Counted from the stretch's first letter, positions 9,131-18,321 are shown. The stretch: 64,000 bases of DNA from Clostridium sp. 1001275B_160808_H3 (GCF_015550425.1 NZ_JADNAT010000004.1:144009-208008); one strand, 5' to 3'. Numbers and translations are program-made. Notes: generated by a model not told the origin, from the letters alone.

Positions 9131-9165
9131 TTGACTTTATTACTTTACTGTGATAAAGTAATAAA
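9131..9165 (+). promoter_or_regulatory. Promoter with overlapping 12-bp inverted repeat operator
   Basis: TTGACT (9131-9136) is a good -35. With 17-nt spacing, the weak -10 TAAAGT falls at 9154-9159. A perfect inverted repeat (TTTATTACTTTA at 9136-9147 and its complement at 9154-9165) with a 6-nt spacer covers the promoter core. It could be a repressor operator for the amino acid transporter. A terminator role is less likely, because no U-run follows. Confidence 0.5.
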
Positions 9166-9203
9166 TAAATAAAGAGATAAGCAAAATAAAGGGGGATTTA
9201 ATC

Positions 9204-10007
9204 ATGAAAATATTAAAAAGATTATTAATTAGTTCATTATTAGGAGTAATGGCATTAGCATTAGTATCTTGCGGAGAAAAGAAAGTTGAAAATTCTATGG
9301 ATAAAGAAGAATTAGTATTGGGGTTTGATGATACTTTTGTTCCAATGGGATTTAAGGACGATAATGGTGAATATACAGGATTTGATATAGAACTTGCAAA
9401 AGAAATTAGTAAAAAATTAAATAAAAAAATTATATTTCAACCTATAGATTGGAGTATGAAAGAAACAGAACTTAACAATGGCAATATAGATTTTATTTGG
9501 AATGGATATAGTGTAACTGAAGAAAGAAAAGAAAAGGTTGCATTTTCAAAAGAATATTTAAATAATAGACAAGTTATTATAACATTAGCTAATTCAAAAA
9601 TTAATTCAAAGAAAGACTTAAAAAATGCAGTAGTTGCTGCACAAAATCAATCAAGTGCAGTAGATGCAATAGAATCTGATGGGGAGGATATAGTTAATAG
9701 CTTTAAAGATGGAAAAATAGTTACATTTGAAACTAATAATGAAGCTTTGATGGACTTAGAGGCAGGTAGAGTAGATGCAGTTGTTGCCGATGAAATATTA
9801 GCTAAGTATTATATAAATCAAAGAGGTGCTGAAAAGTATAAGGTTTTAAAAGAAGACTTTGGTAAAGAATCATATGCAGTAGGAATGAGAAAAGATGATA
9901 ATGAATTAGTTGAAGCCTTTAATAATGCTTTTGATGAACTAGTAAATGAAGGTAAAGCTGGAGATATATCAGAAAAATGGTTTGGAGAAGATATAATAGC
10001 TAAATAA
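9204..10007 (+). CDS. Polar amino acid ABC transporter substrate-binding lipoprotein
   Basis: The 267-residue precursor has a lysine-rich N-terminus, a hydrophobic stretch and the lipobox LVSC (Cys23). It is predicted to be lipid-anchored outside the membrane. The mature part is a type II periplasmic binding fold with FVPMGFKDDNGEYTGFDIEL and WFGED near the C-terminus, typical of glutamine/cystine/arginine receptors (family SBP_bac_3). Which amino acid it binds cannot be decided by eye. It is the first gene of a three-gene importer and lies behind a candidate operator. Confidence 0.88.
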   Translation: MKILKRLLISSLLGVMALALVSCGEKKVENSMDKEELVLGFDDTFVPMGFKDDNGEYTGFDIELAKEISKKLNKKIIFQPIDWSMKETELNNGNIDFIWNGYSVTEERKEKVAFSKEYLNNRQVIITLANSKINSKKDLKNAVVAAQNQSSAVDAIESDGEDIVNSFKDGKIVTFETNNEALMDLEAGRVDAVVADEILAKYYINQRGAEKYKVLKEDFGKESYAVGMRKDDNELVEAFNNAFDELVNEGKAGDISEKWFGEDIIAK

Positions 10008-10048
10008 ACTTATAAATAACTAAATTAATTTAAGACGAGGTGTTTTCT

Positions 10049-10699
10049 TTGGAATTAATGAACGAAATAATAGCTTTTATTCCACAAGTTTTAGAAGGAT
10101 TAAAAGTTACAATAGAAATATTTATAATTACTTTGATTTTATCTATACCATTAGGTGCCATAATTGCACTTGGAAGAATATCTAAAATAAAGATATTAAA
10201 ATCAATAACAGGAATATATGTATTAATTTTAAGAGGAACACCTCTTTTATTACAAATTCTATTTATATTTTTTGGATTACCATTAATAAATATAAGCATT
10301 CCAAGATTTCCAGCAGCAATATTAGCAATGGTATTAAATTATGGAGCATATTTTGGAGAGATATTTAGGGCAGGAATTATATCTATAGATAAAGGACAAT
10401 TTGAGGGGGCAGAGGTATTAGGATTAAGCAAAAAAGATACTTTCTTTAGAATTATAATGCCACAAGCATTAAAAAGAATATTTCCACCAGTTGCAAATGA
10501 AATTGTTACTCTAGTTAAAGATACAGCTTTAGTTTATGTTGTAGGGTTAGATGAATTATTAAAAATAGCAAAGATAGCTTCAAATAGACTTTCATCTATA
10601 ATGCCATTTGTAGTAATAGCAGTTGTGTATCTAGTATTTAATGGGATAATAACAAAAGTGTTAGAGAGTATTGAAAAAAGATTTAGTTACTATCAGTAG
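10049..10699 (+). CDS. Polar amino acid ABC transporter permease (HisM/GlnP type)
   Basis: The roughly 216-residue membrane protein has about five hydrophobic helices. The cytoplasmic EAA loop appears as FEGAEVLGLSKKDTFFRIIMPQ. The family signature LILRGTPLLLQILF is also present. The TTG at 10049 is favoured because GAGG lies 8 nt upstream; a GTG at 10040 would sit inside that site. It pairs with the ATPase and receptor on either side. Confidence 0.85.
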   Translation: MELMNEIIAFIPQVLEGLKVTIEIFIITLILSIPLGAIIALGRISKIKILKSITGIYVLILRGTPLLLQILFIFFGLPLINISIPRFPAAILAMVLNYGAYFGEIFRAGIISIDKGQFEGAEVLGLSKKDTFFRIIMPQALKRIFPPVANEIVTLVKDTALVYVVGLDELLKIAKIASNRLSSIMPFVVIAVVYLVFNGIITKVLESIEKRFSYYQ

Positions 10700-10711
10700 G
10701 AGGGATTGCTA

Positions 10712-11389
10712 ATGCTAAAAATTCAAGGATTAAGGAAGAACTTTGGTAAATCAGAAGTTTTAAAAGGAATAGATTTAGAAGTAAAAAATGGAGAAATAGC
10801 AGTTATAGTTGGACCTTCAGGTGGTGGTAAAACAACTTTGTTAAGGTGTGTAAATGGATTAGAGTTTTGTGATGAAGGGACTATAGAAATAGATAATAAA
10901 TTTTTATGTAAAGAAGGGGACTATAAAGAAAAGCAAGAATTTAATGAAGCACGAAGAGAAATTGGTTTAGTATTTCAAAACTTTAATCTATTTCCACATA
11001 TGAGTGTATTAGAAAATTTAATTGAAGCACCAAAAAGAGTTTTAGGAGAATCAGATGAATTAGCAAGGAAAAATGCAGCAGAAGTTTTAGGGTTTTTAGG
11101 ACTAAAAGACAAATTAGACAGCTATCCATATGAATTATCAGGCGGACAAAAGCAAAGAGTTGCAATAGGAAGAGCATTGGCACTCAATCCAAAGTTAATG
11201 TGTTTTGATGAACCTACTTCTGCATTAGATCCAGGGCTAACTGTTGAAGTAGCAAGCTTAATAAGAAGCCTTGCAAAAGAAGGGATGAGTATGCTTATAA
11301 TAACACATGACATGGCTTTTGCAGAAAAAGTAGCAGATAAAATTTATTCAATGGATAATGGAAAGCTTAAAGAAGGAAACATATTTTAA
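10712..11389 (+). CDS. Polar amino acid ABC transporter ATP-binding protein (GlnQ type)
   Basis: The 225-residue nucleotide-binding subunit has Walker A GPSGGGKTT (about 34-42), the signature LSGGQKQR (about 142) and Walker B LMCFDEPTSALDP. The length fits a minimal amino acid importer ATPase. The ATG at 10712 has AGGAGGGA upstream. It lies 12 nt after the permease gene, so the three genes form one operon. Its end abuts repeat element A. Confidence 0.88.
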   Translation: MLKIQGLRKNFGKSEVLKGIDLEVKNGEIAVIVGPSGGGKTTLLRCVNGLEFCDEGTIEIDNKFLCKEGDYKEKQEFNEARREIGLVFQNFNLFPHMSVLENLIEAPKRVLGESDELARKNAAEVLGFLGLKDKLDSYPYELSGGQKQRVAIGRALALNPKLMCFDEPTSALDPGLTVEVASLIRSLAKEGMSMLIITHDMAFAEKVADKIYSMDNGKLKEGNIF

Positions 11390-11390
11390 T

Positions 11391-11560
11391 GGATAATGGA
11401 CAAGGGATAATTGATAATTAATGAAAGAATGAAAGAATTAAAAAATGAAAGAATTGTGGAATAAACTTCTCAGAAGTTTAGAAAAATTTATTTTCTTAAT
11501 TTAGCATGCTAAATTATTTCCTTAATTCTTTCATTTTATATTTAATACTAAAGTATCAAA
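11391..11560. repeat. Three-stem intergenic repeat, copy A (reverse orientation)
   Basis: The core at 11445-11534 has a perfect 11-bp outer inverted repeat (ATGAAAGAATT/AATTCTTTCAT). It encloses two palindromes: AAACTTCT-C-AGAAGTTT (11463-11479) and AATTTAGCATGCTAAATT (11499-11516). A GATAATT tandem tail lies at the left end. Read on the minus strand, the core aligns almost base for base with copy C at 21290-21379. It fills the space between convergent genes and may also terminate both transcripts. Confidence 0.75.
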
Positions 11561-11586
11561 TTAAATATTAAGTTTTTAATTCTAAA

Positions 11587-14211
11587 TTATTTTTTTCTTT
11601 CATTCATTCTAAAGAATATTTTTATTATTTCATTTATAACAAATGGAATTAAAGATATTAATATTACTATTCCCCAATCCTTAAAGGCTAATCTATAAAC
11701 CTTAAAGACTGATGCAGTAAATGGTATAGTTATTATAGCAAATTGTAATAAGATACCAAATACTATTGATCCAATTAACCATTTGTTTTTAAACACTCCA
11801 ACTTGGAATAGGGATTTGGTTTCATTTCTCATTGCTAAGGAATAGAATAATTGTGAAACACTAAGTACAACAAATGCCATAGTTTGAGCATGTCTTAGTG
11901 AATCTGGATATAAATATTCTCCAAGTACAAAGGCAAATAGTGTAGTTGCACCTATTAAAATACCATTTAATATTAATAATTTACCCATTTTTCCTGCAAA
12001 TAAGCTTTCTTTTGGATTTCTTGGTGGAAGATCCATAACTCCCTTATCTCCAGGATCAACACCAAGAGAAAGAGCAGGAAAGCTATCAGTAATTAAATTC
12101 ACCCAAAGAATGTGTATTGGTAGTAGTGGTGCAGCCCAATTTAATAATATAGCTACAAATAAGGCAACAATTTCACCTAAGTTACAACTTAATAAGAATA
12201 AGATGGATTTCTTTATATTATTAAAGATATTCCTACCTTCTTCTACAGCACTAACTATAGTTGTAAAATTATCATCAGTTAATACCATATCTGCAGCTCC
12301 TTTTGCTACATCTGTTCCTGTAATACCCATAGCAACTCCTATATCAGCTGCTTTTAATGATGGGGCATCATTAACGCCATCACCAGTCATAGACACAATG
12401 TTACCATGAGCTTTAAAGGCTTTAACAATTTTAACTTTATGCTCAGGTGATACACGGGCAAAAACTCTATAATTATTAACTATTTTAGTAAACTCTTCAT
12501 CTGAATAAGTATCTATTTCACTACCAGACATAGCTTCTGAAATATCGCTTGCAATTCCAAGCTCTTTAGCAATAGCTACAGCAGTATTTTTATGGTCACC
12601 AGTTATCATTATCGTTCTAATTCCTGCATTTTTACTCTTTTGAATTGAACCTTTGACTTCTTCTCTTGGAGGGTCTATCATGCCCATAAGGCCAACAAAA
12701 ATTAAGTCTTGTTCAAGTTCATCGATAGAAACATGTTCATTATCTATAACTTTATATCCTAATGCTAAAACTCTCAATGCATCATCAGACATTAAATTTG
12801 AAGCATCTAGAACTTTTTCCTTTTCTTCTTTGGTAAACTCTTTAATTTCTCCATTGATTAATATTTTATTTGATATTTTTAAAATACTATCTATAGCACC
12901 TTTAGTAAAAACATTAAATTTTTTATCATAAGCATTTACAGTGGTCATAAGTTTTCTGTCAGAATCAAATGGAATTTCATTTACTCTTCTATGGATATTA
13001 TTAAGTTCTTCCTTAAATATGTTAATCTTATTACCTACATCAATTAATGCAACTTCTGTAGGATCACCAGTTTGAACTCCATCTTTTGAGGTGGCATCAT
13101 TACATAAAATCATACCATCAATTAGTAATTTACTTTCATTATTTTTTATATCTATTTCTTCAAGTGGTTTAGTATTTCCATTAACATAGAACTTTTTTAC
13201 TGTCATTCTATTAATAGTTAAAGTACCAGTTTTATCTGAACAAATTATATTAACAGAGCCTAAGGTTTCTACTGAAGGAAGCTTTCTAATAATAGCATTT
13301 TCCTTTATCATTCTTTGAACTCCAAGAGCTAGAACTATTGCTACTATAGCTGGTAAGCCTTCAGGAATAGCTGCAACAGCTAAACTAATAGAAGTCATAA
13401 ACATTTCTAAAAAATCTCTTCCTTGGAACATGGAGACTATAAACATAATTATGGAAATTCCAACAGCAGCAAATCCAAGAATCTTACCTAATTGAGCTAA
13501 TTTCTTTTGAAGAGGGGTAGTGTTTTCGTCTTCTTCATCTAGCATTTTAGCAATCTTACCTATTTGAGTATCCATTGCTGTAGCTATTACTATACCTGTT
13601 CCTCTACCATAGGTTGCTAGGGTAGACATGAATGCCATGTTATGCTGATCTCCAATAGGAACATCTTTTTCTTCTTCTATGATATTTGAGTTTTTTTCAG
13701 CAGGAACAGATTCACCTGTAAAAGCAGATTCTTCAATTTTTAAGTTAGCAGATTCAATTAGTCTTAAATCAGCTGGAATATATCTTCCTGCATCTATTAT
13801 TACTATATCACCAACAACGACTTCTTCGGATGGAATTTCAATAATTGATCCATCCCTTTTAACAAGAGCTTTGGGAGTTGACATATTTTTCAGTGCTTCT
13901 AGAGCTTTTTCAGCTTTAGACTCTTGGATGACTCCAATGATTGCATTAACAAATATTACTATTAAAATAATGATTGCATCGCTTACTTCACCTACAATTG
14001 CTGATATTATTGCCGCAACTATTAAAATATAAATCATAGCATCATTAATTTGAGATAAAAAAAGCTGAAAAGTTGATTTTTTCTTTTTCCCTTGAAGTTT
14101 ATTTAGACCATTTTTTTCTAACCTTGCTTTTGCTTCACTTGAGGAAAGTCCATTAATTACATTTGATGATAACTCTTTAACTATTTCCTCAGGACTTTTA
14201 TTAAACCACAT
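11587..14211 (-). CDS. P2-type calcium-transporting ATPase
   Basis: The 874-residue cation pump has the actuator TGES (165-168), PEGLP in helix M4 (283-287), the phosphorylation motif DKTGTLT (from 326), and a hinge MTGDGVNDAPSLK. C-terminal membrane helices include HILWVNLITDSFPALSLG. The PEGLP and WVNLITD sequences fit SERCA/PMR1-like Ca2+ exporters better than heavy-metal pumps; no N-terminal CXXC domain is present. The ATG at 14211 is preceded by GGAGGT. A start 20 codons further upstream lacks such a site. It is monocistronic and is likely to export Ca2+ (possibly Mn2+) from the cytoplasm. Confidence 0.88.
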   Translation of the reverse strand: MWFNKSPEEIVKELSSNVINGLSSSEAKARLEKNGLNKLQGKKKKSTFQLFLSQINDAMIYILIVAAIISAIVGEVSDAIIILIVIFVNAIIGVIQESKAEKALEALKNMSTPKALVKRDGSIIEIPSEEVVVGDIVIIDAGRYIPADLRLIESANLKIEESAFTGESVPAEKNSNIIEEEKDVPIGDQHNMAFMSTLATYGRGTGIVIATAMDTQIGKIAKMLDEEDENTTPLQKKLAQLGKILGFAAVGISIIMFIVSMFQGRDFLEMFMTSISLAVAAIPEGLPAIVAIVLALGVQRMIKENAIIRKLPSVETLGSVNIICSDKTGTLTINRMTVKKFYVNGNTKPLEEIDIKNNESKLLIDGMILCNDATSKDGVQTGDPTEVALIDVGNKINIFKEELNNIHRRVNEIPFDSDRKLMTTVNAYDKKFNVFTKGAIDSILKISNKILINGEIKEFTKEEKEKVLDASNLMSDDALRVLALGYKVIDNEHVSIDELEQDLIFVGLMGMIDPPREEVKGSIQKSKNAGIRTIMITGDHKNTAVAIAKELGIASDISEAMSGSEIDTYSDEEFTKIVNNYRVFARVSPEHKVKIVKAFKAHGNIVSMTGDGVNDAPSLKAADIGVAMGITGTDVAKGAADMVLTDDNFTTIVSAVEEGRNIFNNIKKSILFLLSCNLGEIVALFVAILLNWAAPLLPIHILWVNLITDSFPALSLGVDPGDKGVMDLPPRNPKESLFAGKMGKLLILNGILIGATTLFAFVLGEYLYPDSLRHAQTMAFVVLSVSQLFYSLAMRNETKSLFQVGVFKNKWLIGSIVFGILLQFAIITIPFTASVFKVYRLAFKDWGIVILISLIPFVINEIIKIFFRMNERKK

Positions 14212-14457
14212 TAAAATACCTCCAAACTTTCTAATATTTGTAAAATTAAACTTTTTATATAAGTATAGCATATTTACTTTTATTAATATTAATACATGGA
14301 AAAAAAAGTGAGAAAAGATATTTTTTAATGATATAATATATATGTTTTAATTAATAATTTATGTAATTATATTAAATTTGAAGTAAAGGGCTAATATATA
14401 TATATTTAATCTAAATAGAAAACTTAAACTATATATTATAAAAAAAAGGTGGGTATT

Positions 14458-14880
14458 ATGGAAATTAGTAGAATAAATAGGAAGAGTCCAATTAAGCAAG
14501 ATAAGAGAGTTGTCTCTGAAAAAAAAGATTTTTCACAAAGTTTTAATCAGGCTAGAGAAAGAAAGTCTGAAGAGCAATTGAATCAAATGATTGAAGAAAT
14601 ACATAAAAAAGGTAATAGATTAGTAATTACTAAAACATATGGTGATGTTATAGCTTATAAGAAAATAATAAAAGAATATTTAGAGTCTATTTTAAAGTTT
14701 ATGTATGATACCAAAAAGGATATAAGCTTTTGGCAAACACAATATTTTATAACAGTAGATACCATAGATCAAAAGCTTGAAGAGCTTACTAAATCACTTT
14801 TAGTGGGGGAAGAAGATAATTTAAATATAGCTGCTTCAATTGATGAAATTCAAGGATTAATAGTTGATATATATAGATAG
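14458..14880 (+). CDS. YaaR-family protein (DUF327)
   Basis: A 140-residue, charged, mainly helical soluble protein. It has the DUF327 pattern: a polar N-terminus followed by RLVITKTYGDVIAYKKIIKEYLE and a C-terminal IDEIQGLIVDIYR. Function is unknown in the family. The ATG at 14458 has AAGGTGG upstream at the right distance. A GTG nine bases earlier lies in that site. No partner gene is adjacent. Confidence 0.85.
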   Translation: MEISRINRKSPIKQDKRVVSEKKDFSQSFNQARERKSEEQLNQMIEEIHKKGNRLVITKTYGDVIAYKKIIKEYLESILKFMYDTKKDISFWQTQYFITVDTIDQKLEELTKSLLVGEEDNLNIAASIDEIQGLIVDIYR

Positions 14881-15042
14881 AAATAATTAAAAATAACTAT
14901 ACTTATAAATTAATATGCATTTAATTTGTTTAATAAATAGATAAATTATCTCGAAATAATAAAGATTCCTTGAAAATTATTATCAATAAGTCTATTATTA
15001 AATAATAACAAAATAAAATGTACTAATAAAAGGAGGTTAGTT

Positions 15043-16755
15043 ATGGTAAAAAGATTTATTAGTTACTATAAACCATACAAAAAATTATTTTTCTTAGATA
15101 TGTTTGCGGCATTTATAGCAGCAGCATGTGATCTTGTATATCCTATGATGACAAGAACATTAGTAAATGACAGCATTCCAAATAAAAATCTAAGAATGCT
15201 AGTAGTATTTGGAGTTACTTTATTAATTATATATTTAATAAAAGCAGCTTGTGGCTATTTCATGCAATATTATGGACATGTTATGGGTGTACATATGCAA
15301 GGAGATATGAGAAAGGACATGTTTTTACATCTACAAAAACTACCGAATTCATATTTTGATAATAATAAAACTGGTGATTTAATGAGTAGAATGATAAATG
15401 ACCTTATGGAAGTATCAGAGCTTGCTCACCATGGTCCGGAAGATTTATTTATTTCTCTTGTTATGTTAATTGGTTCATTTACTGTATTATGTACAATTAA
15501 TATACCATTAACTCTTATTATATTTGCATTTATACCTTTCATTGTGTTATTTACTTGGAAACAAAAAAATAAAATGATGAATGCTTTTATGGAAACTAGA
15601 GTAGAAACATCAGCTGTAAATTCAAATTTGGAAAACTCGCTTTCTGGCATAAGAATAACAAAGGCCTTTGTATCACATGATCATGAAATAGATAAATTTG
15701 AAAATGGAAATAATAAATTTAAGAATGCTAGATCAAGAGCATATAAGGTAATGGCAGAATATTTTGCAGGTGTTGGCTTTGGAATAGATATTTTAGATTA
15801 TGTTGTACTAATAGCAGGTGGAATATTCACATATTTTGATATAATAAATATAGGAGATTTCTTTGCATATCTTTTATATATAAAACTATTTACGCAACCA
15901 ATTAAAAAGTTAGTTAACTTTATGGAACAATATCAAAATGGAATGACTGGATTTAAGAGATTTATATCTATAGTAGACGAAAAGATTGAGAAAGATGGAA
16001 GTATAGAACTAAAGAATGTTGAGGGTCATATTAAATTTGAAAATGTTCACTTCAGCTATGATGAAAAAAGCATTTTAGAGGGAATAGATTTAGATATAGA
16101 ACAAGGAAAAATGCTTGCATTAGTAGGACCATCAGGTGGTGGTAAAACAACTTTCTGTAATTTGATTCCTAGATTTTACGATGTAACTGAAGGGAATATA
16201 ACTATTGATAATATAAGTATATATGATGCTAAATTAGAATCTTTAAGAAGAAATATAGGAATAGTTCAACAAGATGTCTTCCTATTCACTGGAACAATAA
16301 AAGATAATATATTATATGGAAGGCATGATGCTACTGATGAAGAAGTAGTAATAGCAGCTAAAAGAGCTAATATACATCAATTTATTATGTCATTACCAGA
16401 GGGTTATGATACTTATGTAGGAGAAAGAGGCGTTAAACTTTCTGGTGGACAAAAGCAAAGAATTTCAATTGCAAGAGTCTTCTTGAAAAATCCACCTATA
16501 TTAATTTTAGATGAAGCAACATCAGCATTAGATAATACAACAGAATACATGATACAGAAGTCTTTAGAAGAATTATGTGCAGGAAGAACTACAATAGTTG
16601 TAGCACATAGATTATCAACAATAAAAAATGCAGATGAAATCATAGTATTAACAGATAAGGGAATTGAAGAAAAAGGAAGTCATGAAGTCTTACTAAAAGA
16701 AGAGGGATTATATAAAGAATTATATGAATCTCAGTTTTTACATTTAAAAAAATAG
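15043..16755 (+). CDS. ABC exporter, fused membrane and ATPase domains
   Basis: The 570-residue half-transporter has an N-terminal six-helix membrane domain (about 1-310). A nucleotide-binding domain follows, with Walker A GPSGGGKTT (about 361-369), signature LSGGQKQR (about 466-473), Walker B ILILDEATSALD and the H-loop HRLST. It is like MsbA/YfiB-type multidrug or lipid exporters and should act as a homodimer, because no second half-transporter is adjacent. AAAAGGAGG precedes the ATG. The substrate is unknown. Confidence 0.87.
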   Translation: MVKRFISYYKPYKKLFFLDMFAAFIAAACDLVYPMMTRTLVNDSIPNKNLRMLVVFGVTLLIIYLIKAACGYFMQYYGHVMGVHMQGDMRKDMFLHLQKLPNSYFDNNKTGDLMSRMINDLMEVSELAHHGPEDLFISLVMLIGSFTVLCTINIPLTLIIFAFIPFIVLFTWKQKNKMMNAFMETRVETSAVNSNLENSLSGIRITKAFVSHDHEIDKFENGNNKFKNARSRAYKVMAEYFAGVGFGIDILDYVVLIAGGIFTYFDIINIGDFFAYLLYIKLFTQPIKKLVNFMEQYQNGMTGFKRFISIVDEKIEKDGSIELKNVEGHIKFENVHFSYDEKSILEGIDLDIEQGKMLALVGPSGGGKTTFCNLIPRFYDVTEGNITIDNISIYDAKLESLRRNIGIVQQDVFLFTGTIKDNILYGRHDATDEEVVIAAKRANIHQFIMSLPEGYDTYVGERGVKLSGGQKQRISIARVFLKNPPILILDEATSALDNTTEYMIQKSLEELCAGRTTIVVAHRLSTIKNADEIIVLTDKGIEEKGSHEVLLKEEGLYKELYESQFLHLKK

Positions 16756-16811
16756 CAAATAAAATAGTTTTTATTGGGGAGAATAAATAGGGAAAATAAC
16801 CCTATAATCTA

Positions 16812-16868
16812 TTGACTATAAACAAATAATTGTGTAAAATAAATACAAAGGATACCCCTTAGGGGTAT
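16812..16868 (+). promoter_or_regulatory. Thioredoxin operon promoter with CsoR/CstR-like operator
   Basis: TTGACT (16812-16817), a 17-nt spacer and TAAAAT (16835-16840) form a clear sigma-A promoter. Just downstream, at 16852-16868, lies the perfect palindrome ATACCCCT-T-AGGGGTAT, GC-rich against its surroundings. This shape resembles operators of the CsoR/CstR/FrmR repressor family, which sense copper or persulfides. A repressor there would block initiation or early elongation. Confidence 0.7.
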
Positions 16869-16886
16869 ATTAGGAGGTAAATTTAT

Positions 16887-17201
16887 ATGGTTCAGCATGT
16901 ATCAGAAACAGATTTTAATGAAGTAGTACTAAAACATGAAGGAGTTGTATTAGTAGACTTTTGGGCAACTTGGTGTGGTCCTTGTAAAATGATAGCGCCT
17001 GTATTAGAGGAAGTATCTAATGAAATAAATAATGCAAGATTTGTAAAAATTGATGTAGATGCAAATCCAAATTTAGCTAATAAATATCAAATAGCAAGTA
17101 TTCCAACTTTAATGATATTTAAGAATGGTGCTCCAGTAGAAACTTTAGTTGGTTTTATGCCTAAAGATTCTTTAAAAGAAGCTGTAGTTAAGCATCTATA
17201 A
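16887..17201 (+). CDS. trxA: Thioredoxin
   Basis: The 104-residue thioredoxin has the active site WCGPCK (Cys30, Cys33), the preceding DFWA, and cis-Pro in SIPTLMIF. It is a cytoplasmic disulfide reductant. TTAGGAGG precedes the ATG. It is the first gene of a two-gene operon with its reductase, 17 nt apart, behind the CsoR/CstR-like operator. That hints at induction by persulfide, sulfide or copper stress rather than purely constitutive expression. Confidence 0.93.
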   Translation: MVQHVSETDFNEVVLKHEGVVLVDFWATWCGPCKMIAPVLEEVSNEINNARFVKIDVDANPNLANKYQIASIPTLMIFKNGAPVETLVGFMPKDSLKEAVVKHL

Positions 17202-17218
17202 AATAAAGAGGTAGAAAA

Positions 17219-18085
17219 GTGAGCGAAAGATATGATATTGCAATAGTAGGTAGTGGTCCAGCTGGTTTATCAGCAGCTCTAAATGCAAAGATAAGAAATA
17301 AGAAATTTATTATCTTTGGAAATAAGAACTTAACTAATAAGCTTGTTAAAGCGCCGAAGATCAATAACTATTTAGGCTTTTATGGAATAACGGGAGAAGG
17401 CGTTAAGGAAAGATTTCAAGAACATCTACAGGCTATGGATATAGAAATAACAGAGGAAAGAATTAATAGTATTTATGCAATGGGTGAGTACTTTGCTTTA
17501 ATGGCAAATGATAAAACCTTTGAAGCAAAATCTGTTATTTTAGCAACAGGTATAGAATATACAAGACCTATAAAAGGTGAAGAAGAGTACCTAGGTAAGG
17601 GTGTAGGATACTGTGCAACATGTGATGCACCTTTATATAAAGGCAAAGTAGTAACTATAATAGGTCATAATAAGGAAGCTGAGGAAGAAACAAATTATGT
17701 TTCAGAACTAGCTGGAGAAGTATATTATGTTCCTATGTATAAAGATAAATATAATTTAAGAGATAATATAAAAGTAGTTGAAGATAAACCACAGGAGATA
17801 GTTGGTGAATTAAAGGTAAATAAATTAATTTTAAAGAATACAGAAATATCAACTGATGCTGTCTTTATATTAAAAGATTCAATTTCACCAGGTCAACTAG
17901 TTCCAGGTTTAAAAATAGAAGAAAATCATATCTTTGTTGATAGACTTATGAAAACTAATATACCAGGATGTTTTGCAGCTGGTGATTGTGTAGGTAAGCC
18001 ATATCAATATATAAAATCTGCAGGCGAAGGTAATGTAGCTGCCCTTAGCGCAGTTCAATATTTAGATACAATTTCAAAAAAATAA
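17219..18085 (+). CDS. Flavin thioredoxin reductase, probably not NADPH-dependent
   Basis: The 288-residue protein has the FAD-binding GSGPAG (11-16), the redox pair Cys132 and Cys135 in YCATC, and a C-terminal FAAGDC, as in bacterial thioredoxin reductases. Two NADPH-site motifs of normal TrxB are absent. Where GxGxxA is expected there is IIGHNKEAEEE (147-157), and no HRRxxxR motif follows. Ferredoxin-dependent flavin thioredoxin reductases described in clostridia lack these same motifs. It is also shorter than TrxB (about 310-320 residues). The GTG start follows an AGAGGT site. It is co-transcribed with trxA. Reduction of TrxA by ferredoxin is inferred, not shown. Confidence 0.8.
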   Translation: MSERYDIAIVGSGPAGLSAALNAKIRNKKFIIFGNKNLTNKLVKAPKINNYLGFYGITGEGVKERFQEHLQAMDIEITEERINSIYAMGEYFALMANDKTFEAKSVILATGIEYTRPIKGEEEYLGKGVGYCATCDAPLYKGKVVTIIGHNKEAEEETNYVSELAGEVYYVPMYKDKYNLRDNIKVVEDKPQEIVGELKVNKLILKNTEISTDAVFILKDSISPGQLVPGLKIEENHIFVDRLMKTNIPGCFAAGDCVGKPYQYIKSAGEGNVAALSAVQYLDTISKK

Positions 18086-18092
18086 ATTAAAG

Positions 18093-18129
18093 TATACAGT
18101 ACTTAGTTTTAAGTACTGTATATTTTTTT
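18093..18129 (+). terminator. Terminator of the thioredoxin operon
   Basis: A perfect 13-bp stem (18093-18105 with 18110-18122) with a 4-nt loop is followed by seven T residues. Confidence 0.9.
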
Positions 18130-18220
18130 GTAAAAATATCTTAAGAAAAAGGCTAATATTATTTGAAAATATGAACAAAATGTTAAGGAAAGATGTATAA
18201 ATTATAAAGATTGAATAAAA

Positions 18221-18246
18221 TTAGACACATACTAAATATTGTCTAA
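18221..18246 (+). promoter_or_regulatory. Inverted repeat upstream of oleate hydratase, candidate operator
   Basis: TTAGACA (18221-18227) and TGTCTAA (18240-18246) form a 7-bp inverted repeat with a 12-nt spacer. A TATAAT hexamer lies at 18269-18274, 48 nt before the gene. The position suits an operator just upstream of the promoter. No matching regulator gene is in the window. Confidence 0.4.
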
Positions 18247-18321
18247 ATACTTTATTATTTGGGTAAACTATAATATTAAGTATATAGATGAATCAAATAT
18301 AAGGAAAGTTGAGGGATATTT

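Noticed and set aside
12110..12409. Long open frame antisense to the calcium ATPase gene (and others at 12653 and 13679)
   Set aside because: They lie wholly within a clear P-type ATPase gene, lack ribosome sites and have no recognisable protein features.
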